64,000 nt of DNA, from positions 1-64,000 of the forward strand of contig NZ_SLZF01000003.1 of the NCBI RefSeq assembly GCF_004341515.1, given 5' to 3'. The translations under genes were made by a program, and so were the position numbers. Source of the stretch: Allobosea sp. BK604. GTDB taxonomy: Bacteria > Pseudomonadota > Alphaproteobacteria > Rhizobiales > Beijerinckiaceae. This document shows, piece by piece, positions 25,334 through 34,214 of this stretch. The first letter of the stretch is position 1. The number at the start of each line of letters is the position of its first letter. The notes under the pieces were generated by a model. That model saw only the letters and a list, made by a program, of their open reading frames with translations. It made no database searches and had not been told where the DNA came from.

Positions 25334-26302
25334 ATGATCCGCACAATGGCGATCCTGGCCGTGCCCGGCGTGCAATTGCTTGATGTTTCGGGGCCGCTCG
25401 ACGTCTTCGCCGAAGCCAACAGGCAGGCCGGCGGGGAGCGTTACCGGCTGCTCGTCATCGCCAGTGCCCCGGGGCCGATCCGCAGCTCCTCCGGCGTGCA
25501 GCTGCTGCCGGACCATATCATCGGGACAGGCGCCGAACCCGAGATCGATACGCTGCTGATCGCCGGCGCTCCGCACGCGTCGCAGATGGAGCCCGAGCCG
25601 GCCTTGCTGGACTGGCTGCGGGCCGTCGCGCCCGGTGCGCGGCGCTATGGCTCGGTCTGCAGCGGCGCCTTCCTGCTCGCCGCGGCCGGCCTGCTCGACG
25701 GCCGCCGCGTCACGACCCATTGGGCCGACGCGGAACAGCTCGCGCGCTGCTATCCGGCTGTCACCGTCGAGCAGGACGCGATCCATCTCCGCGACGGCCG
25801 CCTGCGCACCGCGGCAGGCGTGACGGCCGGCCTCGATCTGGCGCTTGCCCTCGTTGAGGAGGATCTCGGCCGCGACATCGCGATGAAGGTCGCGGGCCAG
25901 CTGGTGATGTTCTTCAAGCGGCCGGGTGGCCAGATGCAGTTCAGCCGCAAGGGCGAGGCCCAGCCGGCTGGCCGTTCCGCCCTGCAGGAGATCCAGCGCT
26001 GGGTCGCCGCCAATCCCGCCGGCGATCACAGCGTCGCCAGCCTGGCCGGCCGCATGCAGCTGAGCCCGCGCCACTTCGCCCGGCTCTTCCGCAGTGAGGT
26101 CGGCCTGACGCCTGCAGCCTGGGTCGAAGCGGCGCGCGTCACCGCCGCGAGGCAGTTGCTTGAAACCGCTGGAACCACGCCCAAGCAGGTCGCCGCCCGC
26201 TGCGGCTTCGCTGATGCCGACACCTTGCGCCGGGCCTTTGCGCGCCATGTCGGCGTGACACCGGCGGAGTACCGCAAGCGCCATGCCCCGCCGCAGCGCT
26301 AA
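25334..26302 (+). CDS. GlxA-family AraC-type transcriptional regulator
   Basis: A 322-aa regulator combining an N-terminal DJ-1/PfpI amidotransferase-like domain (MAILAVPGVQLLDVSGPLDV; nucleophile-elbow GSVCSGAFLLAAAGLLDG with a Cys) and a C-terminal AraC/XylS double helix-turn-helix (SVASLAGRMQLSPRHFARLF, then AARCGFADADTLRRAFARH). Such regulators sense small nitrogen compounds and activate a neighbouring catabolic gene. Here the neighbour is the divergent HD hydrolase. The ATG at 25334 follows GGGGAG; a much longer open frame runs back into the HD gene and is ignored. Confidence 0.9.
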   Translation: MIRTMAILAVPGVQLLDVSGPLDVFAEANRQAGGERYRLLVIASAPGPIRSSSGVQLLPDHIIGTGAEPEIDTLLIAGAPHASQMEPEPALLDWLRAVAPGARRYGSVCSGAFLLAAAGLLDGRRVTTHWADAEQLARCYPAVTVEQDAIHLRDGRLRTAAGVTAGLDLALALVEEDLGRDIAMKVAGQLVMFFKRPGGQMQFSRKGEAQPAGRSALQEIQRWVAANPAGDHSVASLAGRMQLSPRHFARLFRSEVGLTPAAWVEAARVTAARQLLETAGTTPKQVAARCGFADADTLRRAFARHVGVTPAEYRKRHAPPQR

Positions 26303-26314
26303 AGCCGAATCCGA

Positions 26315-26908
26315 TCAATGAGGCAAGGCAAACGCCACCGACGCGATCAGCAGGATGGCGAAGACGATATTGACGATCCGGTTCGTGCGCGGCTCGCGGA
26401 AGAAGCGCGTCAGCGCTGCGCCCGTGACGAGCCAGAGCAGGTTGACCGCGGCGATGATCGCCATCAGCACGCCGGCCTTGGCCAGTGCATCGCTGGCGAG
26501 GGCGCCGCGCAGCAGCACGAAGCCTGAGAACAGCGCGGCCATCGCCGCATAGCCCTTCGGATTGACCAGCGACAGCAGTGCGCCGGCGGCGAAGGACGGC
26601 CGCGCGCCACGCTCGCTCGCATCGGTCAGCGGCGGCGCCGTGGCGATGCGATAGGCGAGATAGAGGAAATAGCCGGCCGCCGCGATGGTCACGACCGGCG
26701 CGACGCCCGGTACCGCCATCAGTACGCCGACCATGCCGCTGGCGGTGATCGCGATGACCCCGGCCATGCCGATGGTGATGCCGGTCGCATAGACCAGCCC
26801 CTCGCGCGCACCGAAGGCCGCGCCGGTCGCGGCCAGGCTCAAGGTCGCCGGACCCGGGCTGCCGGCAAGCGCGATGCCGGCGAGGACGAAGCCGAGCAAT
26901 CCATCCAT
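26315..26908 (-). CDS. LysE/RhtB-family amino acid exporter
   Basis: A 197-aa membrane protein with about five to six hydrophobic segments and the family N-terminus FVLAGIALAGSPGPATLSLA, whose SPGP motif is diagnostic. The middle has SLVNPKGYAAMAALFSGF, also conserved in RhtB-type exporters. It exports amino acids or similar small molecules from the cytoplasm. The stop is 12 bases from the convergent GlxA-type regulator, with no clear terminator between. Confidence 0.88.
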   Translation of the reverse strand: MDGLLGFVLAGIALAGSPGPATLSLAATGAAFGAREGLVYATGITIGMAGVIAITASGMVGVLMAVPGVAPVVTIAAAGYFLYLAYRIATAPPLTDASERGARPSFAAGALLSLVNPKGYAAMAALFSGFVLLRGALASDALAKAGVLMAIIAAVNLLWLVTGAALTRFFREPRTNRIVNIVFAILLIASVAFALPH

Positions 26909-26990
26909 GTCGAGCCTCCGGCTGACCTACACTTGCGGTGTTGTCAGCCCGGATCGGCCCGCCGTCTTGAACGATCGTGCAGCGGAGCGC

Positions 26991-29900
26991 CTATTCCGCC
27001 GCGCGCGGCATGTCGAGCGCCTGCGCCGTGCCGGCGCGTAGCTTCGCCAGCAGCTCCGCCTCCTCGGCCTTCGCGGCCTTGAGATGGCGTTCCTTCACGT
27101 GGCCGAAGCCGCGGATCTTCTCCGGGATCGCGGCCAGCGCGACGCAAAGCGCATGGTTCTCCGGCGTCAGCTTGGCCAGGATCTCGTCGAGCAGCGCCTC
27201 GTAATCGGCAATCAGCTGACGCTCGGTCTTGCGCTCCTTGGTGTAGCCAAAGAGGTCGAAGCGGGTGCCGCGCAGGCCCTTCAGCTTCGCCAGCAGGCCG
27301 AAAGCGCCCATCATCCACGGGCCGAAGCTCATCTTGCGCGGCAGGCCGGTATTGGGATCGACCTTGGCCATCAGCGGCGGCGCGAGATGGAACTCGAAGC
27401 GCAAGGGCTTGCCCGACGCGCTGTCCTTCTCGAAGGTCGCGGCGACCTGCTTCCGGAACGAGCCGTCGGCATAGAGCCGCGCCACCTCGTATTCGTCCTT
27501 GTAGGCCATCAGCTTGAACAGATAGCGCGCGACGGTCTCGGCGAGCGCGTGCTGGCCCGACAGGACCTGCGTCTCCCTGACCTGCACCTTGGCAACGAGA
27601 TGGCGATAGCGCGCCGCATACGCGGCGTTCTGGTAATCGGTGAGGAAGGCGACGCGGCGGGCGATGATCTCTTCGAACGACTCGGAGAGATGGCGCGCCT
27701 GGGTCGGCGCCTTGGCCTCGGCGAGAGCCGCAACCAGCGCGGCCGGATCATGTGCCGCGCGCCGGCCGAGCTCGAAGGCCTGCCTGTTCATCGCGACCGC
27801 TTCGCCGTTGAGCTCGATCGCCCTGAGCAGAGCCGCGCGCGACAGCGGCACCGCGCCGAACTGCCAGCCGTAGCCGAGCATGAACATGTTGGCGGCGATG
27901 GCATTGCCGAGGAAGGCCGTGGCAGCCGCCGTCGCATCGACGAAATGCGTCTGCTCACGGCCGGCGGCCGAGAGGATGCCGCGCTTCAGCCGCTCGATCG
28001 GCAGGGAGAAATCGGCATTGCGGGTGAAATCACCGGGCATGTTCTCGGCGGTATTGACAACCACCGTCGAGCCATCCTGCTTGATCGCGCCCAGCACCTT
28101 CCGCGAGCCGGTCACGGTGAGGTCGCAGCCGAGCACGAGATCGGCCTCGCCCGCGGCGACGCGGATCGCGTGGATCTTGTCGGGCGTCGGGGCGAGCTTG
28201 ACATGGCTGAACACCGCCCCGCCCTTCTGCGCGAGGCCGGCCATGTCGATCATGCCGCAGCCCTTGCCCTCGAGATGGGCAGCCATGCCGAGGATGGCGC
28301 CGATCGTCACCACGCCGGTGCCGCCGACGCCGGTGACGACCACCGCGAAGGTGCGCTCCAGCGCCGGGACCTGCGGCTCCGGAATCTCGCCCGCGCCGAG
28401 CGCGCCGGCATCGAGCCGCTTCGGCTCCGCCTTCTTCGGCCGCGCGCCATGCACGGTGACGAAGGAGGGGCAGAAGCCCTTCACGCAGGAAAAGTCCTTG
28501 TTGCAGTTCGACTGGTCGATCTGGCGCTTGCGGCCGAACTCGGTCTCCAGCGGCTGCACCGAGACACAGTTCGACTGCACGCCGCAATCGCCGCAGCCCT
28601 CGCAGACCAGCTCGTTGATGATCACCCGCTTGTCGGGATCGGGATAGGAGCCGCGCTTGCGCCGGCGCCGCTTCTCGGTGGCGCAGGTCTGGTCATAGAG
28701 CAGCAACGAGACGCCCGGCACCTCGGCAAGCTCGCGCTGCACGGCGTCGAGATCGTCGCGGTGGTGGAGCGTCGTGCCCGCCGGCCATTGCGTGCCCGGC
28801 GGGTACTTGTCCGGCTCGTCGCTGACCACGGCGATGCGCTGGACGCCCTCGCCGGCGATCTGGCGCGCCATCTGGTCCGGCGAGAGATGGCCTTCCGCCT
28901 GCTGGCCGCCGGTCATCGCGACCGCGTCGTTATAGAGCAGCTTGTAGGTGACGTTGACGCCGGCCGCGACGGCCCAGCGGATCGCGAGCGAGCCGGAATG
29001 CGTGTAGGTGCCGTCGCCGAGATTCTGGAAGACGTGCTTGCGGGTGGAGAACGGCGCCTCGCCGATCCAGTTCGCGCCCTCGCCGCCCATCTGGGTGAAG
29101 CCGAAGGTGCTGCGGTCCATCCACTGCACCATGTAGTGACAGCCGATGCCGGCATAGGCGCGCGAGCCCTCGGGCACCACGGTCGACGTGTTGTGTGGGC
29201 AGCCCGAGCAGTAATAGGGCGTGCGCTTGGCGATGTCCTGCGCTTCGGCGAGCCGGCCCTGGGCATGGGCGATCTCCTCCAGCCGCGCCCGCAGCGCCGG
29301 ATCGTCCTGGTATTGCAGCAGCCGGGCGCCGAGCGCGATCGCGACGTCGTTCGGGTCGAGCGCGCCATGGACCGGGAACAGCCATTCGCCGTTCTCGTCC
29401 TTCTTGCCGATCACCATGGGCTGCTGCTGGGAGCCGTAGAGCTCCTCGCGCACCTGCACCTCGATCAGCGAGCGCTTCTCCTCGACGACCATGACGAGGT
29501 CGACCCCGTCGACGAAGCTCTTCAGCTCGGACGGATCGATCGGCCATGGGCAGGCGACCTTGAAAAGGCGGATGCCGAGATCATTGGCGCGGACCTCGTC
29601 GATGCCGAGATCATCCATCGCCTGGCGCACGTCGAGATAGGATTTGCCGACGGTGATGATGCCGATACGCGGCTTCGAGCCGCCCGAGGTGATGGTCTGA
29701 TTGAGCTTGTTGGCGCGGATATAGGCCAGCACGGCGGCGCGCTTGTGGATATGCAGCCGCTTCTCCTGGTCGACGAAATCGAGCTCGCGCCGGATGCTCA
29801 AGCCACCCGGCGGCATCACGAAATCGGTCGGCGTGACGATCTCGACCCGGTCGATCGAGCCGTCGACCGAGGCCGTCGATTCGATATTGTCCTTCACGCA

Positions 29901-30548
29901 TTTGATGCCGACCCAGACCGAGGCGAAGCGCGAGAGCGCGAGGCCGTGCAGGGAATAGTCCATGATCTCCTGGACGCCGGCCGGGTTCAGGATCGGCATC
30001 ATCCGGTCGACGAAGACGAATTCGGTCTGGTGCGCGTTGGTGGAGGATTCGGCGGTGTGGTCGTCGCCCATCAGGCAGATCACGCCACCATGCGGCGAGG
30101 TGCCGGCCATGTTACCGTGGCGGAAGACGTCGCCGGAGCGGTCGACGCCCGGGCCCTTGCCGTACCAGAGCGCGAAGACGCCGTCATACTTGCCTTCGCC
30201 CTGCAATTCGGCCTGCTGCGTGCCCCAGACGGCGGTCGCCGCCAGGTCCTCGTTCAGGCCAGGCTGGAAGACGACGTTCGAGGCCTTGAGCTGCTTGCCG
30301 GCACGCATCAGCTGCTGGTCGAGCCCGCCGAGCGGCGAGCCGCGATAGCCGGAGACGAAGCCGGCGGTGTTCAGCCCCGCGCGCTTGTCGCGCTCGCGCT
30401 GGACCATCAGCATGCGGGCGATGGCCTGCGTGCCGGTGAGGAAAATCTGCTTCTTGGTCAGGTCGTATTTGTCGTCGAGCGCGACCTCGCGCAAACCGCT
30501 CGCATCAGCCTGAGCGGCGACGCCGGATTTCTGCTGCATCTCGGCCAT
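26991..30548 (-). CDS. Indolepyruvate ferredoxin oxidoreductase, fused alpha/beta chains
   Basis: An 1185-aa fused 2-oxoacid:ferredoxin oxidoreductase. It oxidatively decarboxylates aryl pyruvates (from Trp, Phe, Tyr) to aryl-acetyl-CoA with reduction of ferredoxin. The N-terminal half has the thiamine diphosphate-binding region (MGGEGANWIGEAPF, YNDAVAMTGGQQAEG); then comes an iron-sulfur motif VCEGCGDCGVQSNC with further cysteines in NCNKDFSCVKGFC, and the C-terminal gamma-type domain starts at VVTGVGGTGVVTIGAILG. This single-chain form is the alphaproteobacterial type. The start at 30548 has GGGAGG upstream. A 15-bp palindrome lies 75-89 bases before it. Confidence 0.93.
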   Translation of the reverse strand: MAEMQQKSGVAAQADASGLREVALDDKYDLTKKQIFLTGTQAIARMLMVQRERDKRAGLNTAGFVSGYRGSPLGGLDQQLMRAGKQLKASNVVFQPGLNEDLAATAVWGTQQAELQGEGKYDGVFALWYGKGPGVDRSGDVFRHGNMAGTSPHGGVICLMGDDHTAESSTNAHQTEFVFVDRMMPILNPAGVQEIMDYSLHGLALSRFASVWVGIKCVKDNIESTASVDGSIDRVEIVTPTDFVMPPGGLSIRRELDFVDQEKRLHIHKRAAVLAYIRANKLNQTITSGGSKPRIGIITVGKSYLDVRQAMDDLGIDEVRANDLGIRLFKVACPWPIDPSELKSFVDGVDLVMVVEEKRSLIEVQVREELYGSQQQPMVIGKKDENGEWLFPVHGALDPNDVAIALGARLLQYQDDPALRARLEEIAHAQGRLAEAQDIAKRTPYYCSGCPHNTSTVVPEGSRAYAGIGCHYMVQWMDRSTFGFTQMGGEGANWIGEAPFSTRKHVFQNLGDGTYTHSGSLAIRWAVAAGVNVTYKLLYNDAVAMTGGQQAEGHLSPDQMARQIAGEGVQRIAVVSDEPDKYPPGTQWPAGTTLHHRDDLDAVQRELAEVPGVSLLLYDQTCATEKRRRRKRGSYPDPDKRVIINELVCEGCGDCGVQSNCVSVQPLETEFGRKRQIDQSNCNKDFSCVKGFCPSFVTVHGARPKKAEPKRLDAGALGAGEIPEPQVPALERTFAVVVTGVGGTGVVTIGAILGMAAHLEGKGCGMIDMAGLAQKGGAVFSHVKLAPTPDKIHAIRVAAGEADLVLGCDLTVTGSRKVLGAIKQDGSTVVVNTAENMPGDFTRNADFSLPIERLKRGILSAAGREQTHFVDATAAATAFLGNAIAANMFMLGYGWQFGAVPLSRAALLRAIELNGEAVAMNRQAFELGRRAAHDPAALVAALAEAKAPTQARHLSESFEEIIARRVAFLTDYQNAAYAARYRHLVAKVQVRETQVLSGQHALAETVARYLFKLMAYKDEYEVARLYADGSFRKQVAATFEKDSASGKPLRFEFHLAPPLMAKVDPNTGLPRKMSFGPWMMGAFGLLAKLKGLRGTRFDLFGYTKERKTERQLIADYEALLDEILAKLTPENHALCVALAAIPEKIRGFGHVKERHLKAAKAEEAELLAKLRAGTAQALDMPRAAE

Positions 30549-30622
30549 GGCCGACCTCCCACGATCGTCCGTTGACGGAATATGGGGCCGGTTGGGCCGA
30601 CCTCCAACCTTCTTGAGAATAC

Positions 30623-30637
30623 GTCAGCAATGCTGAC
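30623..30637. promoter_or_regulatory. 15-bp palindrome upstream of indolepyruvate oxidoreductase
   Basis: GTCAGCA-A-TGCTGAC is an exact inverted repeat with a single central base. It sits 75-89 bases upstream of the oxidoreductase start, where an operator near the promoter would be expected. An Lrp/AsnC, GntR or TetR dimer could bind it. The gap 30549-30795 also serves the divergent DUF1007 gene. Confidence 0.55.
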
Positions 30638-30795
30638 ATATCTCCCCTATAACGTCAATCACCTTGGGACGGTTCCAGGTAGCGCCGCGATTTGGCCCCG
30701 TTTGCGGGTGATGCCTGTGATGCTATTTCGTTGCAGAATCGGCGTAAGGCTTCAATGGCCGCGTCCCCTCATGCAGCACGCGCAGGATCAGGATT

Positions 30796-31446
30796 TTGAC
30801 GCTCATTCCGCCCGGTTTGACCCTGCTCGCCATGATCGCGCTCTGGCTCGGCTTCGCCGCTCCGGCTCAGGCCCATCCCCACGTCTTCGTCAACGCCAAA
30901 GCCGAGATCGTCTATGCGCCCGATGGCAGCGTGAAGGCGCTCAAGTACATCTGGAGCTTCGACGAGGCCTATTCCGCCTACATGATCCAGGGGCTCGACA
31001 AGAACAATGACGGCAAGCTGACTCCGGACGAGCTCGCCGAACTCGCCAAGGTCAACATGGAATCGCTGCCGGATGTCGGCTTCTTCACCACCGCCAAGGC
31101 CAATGGCAAGCAACAGGAATTCAGCGTGCCGAGCGACGCCGCGCTGTCATACGAGAACAAGGTCCTGACGCTGACCTTCACCCTGCCGCTGAAGAACCCG
31201 CCCCATGCCAACCGCTCCTTCGGCATCGAGATAGGCGACCCCACCTATTTCGTCGCCTTCGACATCGTCGATGCGCCCGACGCGGTGATCACGCGGGATG
31301 CGCCGAAGGGCTGCGTCGTCCGCGTCGCCCGCCCGCCCAAGCTCGACCCGGCGACGGCGCTCAAGCTGGCCCAGGAGGACATCACCGCGACGCCGGACAT
31401 GAGCGCCTATCAGGTCACCACCCGCGCGCTGGTCGCATGTCCCTGA
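30796..31446 (+). CDS. DUF1007 periplasmic protein, partner of the NicO transporter
   Basis: A 216-aa exported protein with a signal peptide (residues 1-26, cleavage at AQA-HPHV). Mature residues begin HPHVFVNAKAE, a His pair conserved in DUF1007. An EF-hand-like loop DKNNDGKLTPDEL (68-80) suggests calcium or other metal binding. DUF1007 proteins nearly always accompany NicO transporters; the NicO gene overlaps the last 10 bases here, so they are coupled. TTG at 30796 is the start used because it gives a full signal peptide and has AGGA 8 bases upstream; a later ATG would leave too short a signal. Confidence 0.85.
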   Translation: MTLIPPGLTLLAMIALWLGFAAPAQAHPHVFVNAKAEIVYAPDGSVKALKYIWSFDEAYSAYMIQGLDKNNDGKLTPDELAELAKVNMESLPDVGFFTTAKANGKQQEFSVPSDAALSYENKVLTLTFTLPLKNPPHANRSFGIEIGDPTYFVAFDIVDAPDAVITRDAPKGCVVRVARPPKLDPATALKLAQEDITATPDMSAYQVTTRALVACP

Positions 31447-32468
31447 GCACGGCGCCCGGGACGCTCGGCGCGCGAGGCGACACGAGGGCGCTGCTCCAGC
31501 GCATCCTCGTCGCCGTGCTCGCGCTGGCCCTGGTCACCGCCGCGCTCGGCCTGATCGCCTGGCTGATCTCGCTCTATCTCCCGCCACCACCTCCGCCGCC
31601 GCGCAATCCCTTCGGCACGGCGCTGCCGCGCGAAGCCCTGCCCTCGACCACCGGCATCGGCGCGCTGCTGATCGCCTGGCAATCGGCCTTCTATCGCGAG
31701 CTGACGGCTACCCTGAAATCGATCCATGACAGCGGCGCCGCGCTGCCCGCCTTGCTCTGGCTGTCCTTCGCCTATGGCGTCTTCCACGCCGCCGGCCCCG
31801 GCCATGGCAAGGCGGTGATCTCGGGCTATATTGTCGCCGATAATCGCAGCCTCCGGCGCGGGCTGGCGCTCAGCTTCGCCGCGGCGGTCGTGCAGGCTCT
31901 CGTCGCCATCGCGCTCGTCGTGTCGCTGACGCTGGCCCTAAGAGCCACCGCCGCGACGATGAGCGCGACGACGAACGTGATCGAGCAAGGCAGCTTCGTG
32001 CTCGTCGCTCTGGTCGGGCTCTATGTGCTCTGGCGCAAATCCGGCGCGCTCGTCGCGCTCGCCGGCAGCGCCACCGCACATGATCCCGCCTGCGACCATG
32101 TCCACCTGCCCGGTCCCGACGAGGTCGCACGGCTGAAGAGCTGGCGCGAGATGGCGGGCGTCGTCCTCGCCGCCGGCTTGCGTCCCTGCGCCGGCGCGCT
32201 GATCATCCTCGTCTTCGCCAATGCGCAGGGCCTGCTCTGGGCCGGCATCGCCGCGACCTTCGCCATGGCGCTCGGCACGGCGCTCACCACCGGCGCGCTC
32301 GCGGCGCTCGCCGTGTTCTTCAAGTTCACCGCCCTGAAACTGGCCAGCGGCGGCAGCCTGCGCGGCCCGCGGAACATCGCCGTGCTGGAAGTGCTCGCCG
32401 CGGCCTTCGTCGCCGTGCTCGGCGCGGCGCTATTCCTCGGCTTGTGGATCGGCGGCCAAGGAAGCTAG
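31437..32468 (+). CDS. NicO-family nickel/cobalt transporter
   Basis: A 343-aa inner-membrane metal transporter with about seven hydrophobic segments. The NicO signature HAAGPGHGKAVISGYIV (near residues 120-136) carries the metal-contacting histidines, and a second motif GLRPCAGALIILVFAN lies in the later half. A His/Asp loop (HDPACDHVHLPGPDE) sits between. The family includes both uptake (NicT-type) and efflux (RcnA-type) members; the sequence here does not settle direction. It is convergent with a cobalt-type nitrile hydratase operon. Confidence 0.88.
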   Translation: MSLSTAPGTLGARGDTRALLQRILVAVLALALVTAALGLIAWLISLYLPPPPPPPRNPFGTALPREALPSTTGIGALLIAWQSAFYRELTATLKSIHDSGAALPALLWLSFAYGVFHAAGPGHGKAVISGYIVADNRSLRRGLALSFAAAVVQALVAIALVVSLTLALRATAATMSATTNVIEQGSFVLVALVGLYVLWRKSGALVALAGSATAHDPACDHVHLPGPDEVARLKSWREMAGVVLAAGLRPCAGALIILVFANAQGLLWAGIAATFAMALGTALTTGALAALAVFFKFTALKLASGGSLRGPRNIAVLEVLAAAFVAVLGAALFLGLWIGGQGS

Positions 32469-32469
32469 A

Positions 32470-32515
32470 GCATCGGCCCGAAAAGTGGATTGCGGTTTTC
32501 GGAAAAAGCCCATGC
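32470..32515. repeat. Palindromic repeat family C
   Basis: GCATCGGCCCGAAAA is answered by TTTTCGGAAAAAGCCCATGC across a short spacer. This is the common rhizobial intergenic element of the GCATCGG...CCGATGC type, with one mismatch in the right end. It lies between the convergent NicO and nitrile hydratase accessory genes and may terminate both. Confidence 0.8.
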
Positions 32516-32532
32516 GAAGACAAGGAGCTTGA

Positions 32533-32916
32533 TCACCGCTCCGGATCATTCTCCAGCAGGATCGGCTTGCCATGCGGCGTCGCCTCGGCGGCGCGCTCCC
32601 AGGCTGCTGCGCGGGCATCGACGCCATCATGCGAGGCTAAGCCCTTGGCGATGAGCAGATGCTCCAGCGCCTCGCACCAGCGCTCGTAATAATCCGAACC
32701 GTCCTTGCAACCACCGGCCGCCACCGCCTCGCGGATTTCGGCGCCGAGGGCCTCGGCCCATTCCTGCGCTGTGAAGACGCCCTTGTTCTGCAGGGCGACG
32801 ACGAGCGCGAAGGCCTGGGCCTGCCAGGGCTCGGCGAAGACCGGCCCGTCGGCATCGCGCGGGATCGGCGTATTCGCCGCCAGCGCCAGCGCGAGTTCCA
32901 CGTCAGGCCGGCTCAA
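32533..32916 (-). CDS. Nitrile hydratase accessory (activator) protein
   Basis: A 127-aa protein resembling the N-terminal part of the nitrile hydratase beta subunit: FAEPWQAQAFALVVALQNKG, EWAEALGAEIREA and DYYERWCEALEHLLIAKG. Short proteins of this type act as beta-like chaperones that help deliver metal to the alpha subunit. The proposed start is a TTG at 32916, inside the end of the beta gene (GGGAGAG 6-7 bases upstream), giving a 14-base overlap; a GTG at 32901 is the alternative. The long open frame before it is the antisense shadow of the beta gene. Confidence 0.8.
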   Translation of the reverse strand: MSRPDVELALALAANTPIPRDADGPVFAEPWQAQAFALVVALQNKGVFTAQEWAEALGAEIREAVAAGGCKDGSDYYERWCEALEHLLIAKGLASHDGVDARAAAWERAAEATPHGKPILLENDPER

Positions 32917-33562
32917 GATAGCTCTCCCAGGCGTCGATGCTGACGCTGAGCGTCGGATCGGCGCCCCTGCCCCACAGCTCAGGGCCAGTGAACGCGACCG
33001 TGTAGAGCCATTGCGGCTGCTCGCCCTGGCCATGCGCGCTCGTGTCCGGGAAGACATGCGCGCCATGGACCAGCGCGATCGTGCCGAGCTTGGCGCGAGC
33101 ATAGCGCGGCAACCGCGTATGGCCGGTCGGGTTCATGTTGATGGTGCGGACCTTGTCGCCCGGCCGGAAGCGCTGCGGACTCGTGGCCGGCCGCTCGGTC
33201 GGCCCGCCCTTGGCCAGCGCGCCCGGCACCATCTCGGCCTTGAGCACGCGCTTCGGCTGAGCCGGCACCTGGCTGACTTCCCCGCTCACCATTTCCTCGG
33301 CGCTGAGGAAGCCGTGGCGCTCCAGCAGGGTCGACAGCCCCTTGATCCAGATCTCGTAATAGCTCGACGACAGGTAGTCGGCCGGGCGCAGGCTTTCGCG
33401 CGCATGGCGGCTCTCGTCGATGCTCCAATGGCCCATGCCGCCGGCGGCGAGCGTCACCGCCAGCGCCCGCGCCTCCCAGGGCGCATGGAAGAGCGGCTCG
33501 TCCTTTTCGGGAGCGACCGGGCCGAAACCCATTTGTCCGCCGAGATCCTGTGCGCCGTTCAT
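32903..33562 (-). CDS. nthB: Nitrile hydratase beta subunit
   Basis: A 219-aa subunit that, with alpha, hydrates nitriles to amides. The family start [16 protein letters not shown] is exact, followed by the helical domain ([37 protein letters not shown]) and the C-terminal SH3-like domain ([40 protein letters not shown]). These C-terminal residues pack on the alpha metal site. It overlaps the end of the alpha gene by four bases and contains the start of the accessory gene at its own end, so all three are tightly coupled. Confidence 0.95.
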   Translation of the reverse strand: MNGAQDLGGQMGFGPVAPEKDEPLFHAPWEARALAVTLAAGGMGHWSIDESRHARESLRPADYLSSSYYEIWIKGLSTLLERHGFLSAEEMVSGEVSQVPAQPKRVLKAEMVPGALAKGGPTERPATSPQRFRPGDKVRTINMNPTGHTRLPRYARAKLGTIALVHGAHVFPDTSAHGQGEQPQWLYTVAFTGPELWGRGADPTLSVSIDAWESYLEPA

Positions 33563-34197
33563 GCCGCGACCTCCGCCGGCTGCCGGGCAAGTCCGGTGCC
33601 GATCATCGCGTCACGGGTGACGAGATCTGCGAGCCGCTCCTCGCTCCAGCCCTCGGTGCCGGCCGGGCGCTCCGGGATGACGAGGTAGCGGATCTCTGCC
33701 GTCGAATCCCAGACGCGGATGCGCTTCGCCTCGGGCAGGGTCACGCCGAACTCGGCGAGCACGCCGCGCGGATCGATCACCGCCCGTGAGCGATAGGGCG
33801 GCGACTTGTACCAGACCGGCGGCAGGCCGAGCACGCTCCACGGGTAGCAGGAGCACAGGGTGCAGACGACCATGTTGTGCTCGTCGGGCGTATTCCAGAC
33901 GCTGACCATGTGCTCGCCCTGCCGGCCGGTATAGCCGAGCTCCGCGATCGCGGCGGTGGCATCCTGCTTCAGGCGCGCGGCATAGGCCGGGTCGCTCCAG
34001 GCCTTCGCCACGACCCGGGCGCCGTTGCGCGGGCCGACCTTGGTCTCGTAGGTGTCGATGATCACGTCGAGGGCCGCCGGATCGACATAGCCCTTCTCGA
34101 CCATCAGCGATTCCAGCGCCCTCACCCGCGCTTCGATCGGCGTGAAATGGTTGTCGTGCTCGTGGTCGTGATGATGGTGGTGATCGTGCCCGCTCAT
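33559..34197 (-). CDS. nthA: Nitrile hydratase alpha subunit, cobalt type
   Basis: A 212-aa catalytic subunit. The metal claw [10 protein letters not shown] lies at residues 111-120; Thr in CTLCSC marks the cobalt enzymes (iron enzymes have Ser). The two later cysteines become sulfinic/sulfenic acids in active enzyme. The N-terminus is unusual: nine of the first 17 residues are His ([14 protein letters not shown]), a probable metal-collecting tail. The ATG at 34197 has GGAGG 8 bases upstream. It follows an amidase gene on the same strand, giving a nitrile to amide to acid route. Confidence 0.95.
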   Translation of the reverse strand: MSGHDHHHHHDHEHDNHFTPIEARVRALESLMVEKGYVDPAALDVIIDTYETKVGPRNGARVVAKAWSDPAYAARLKQDATAAIAELGYTGRQGEHMVSVWNTPDEHNMVVCTLCSCYPWSVLGLPPVWYKSPPYRSRAVIDPRGVLAEFGVTLPEAKRIRVWDSTAEIRYLVIPERPAGTEGWSEERLADLVTRDAMIGTGLARQPAEVAA

Positions 34198-34214
34198 CGT
34201 CCTGCCTCCTCCCA

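Noticed and set aside
27084..30575. An 1163-codon plus-strand frame
   Set aside because: It mirrors the indolepyruvate oxidoreductase gene codon for codon and has no recognisable domain.
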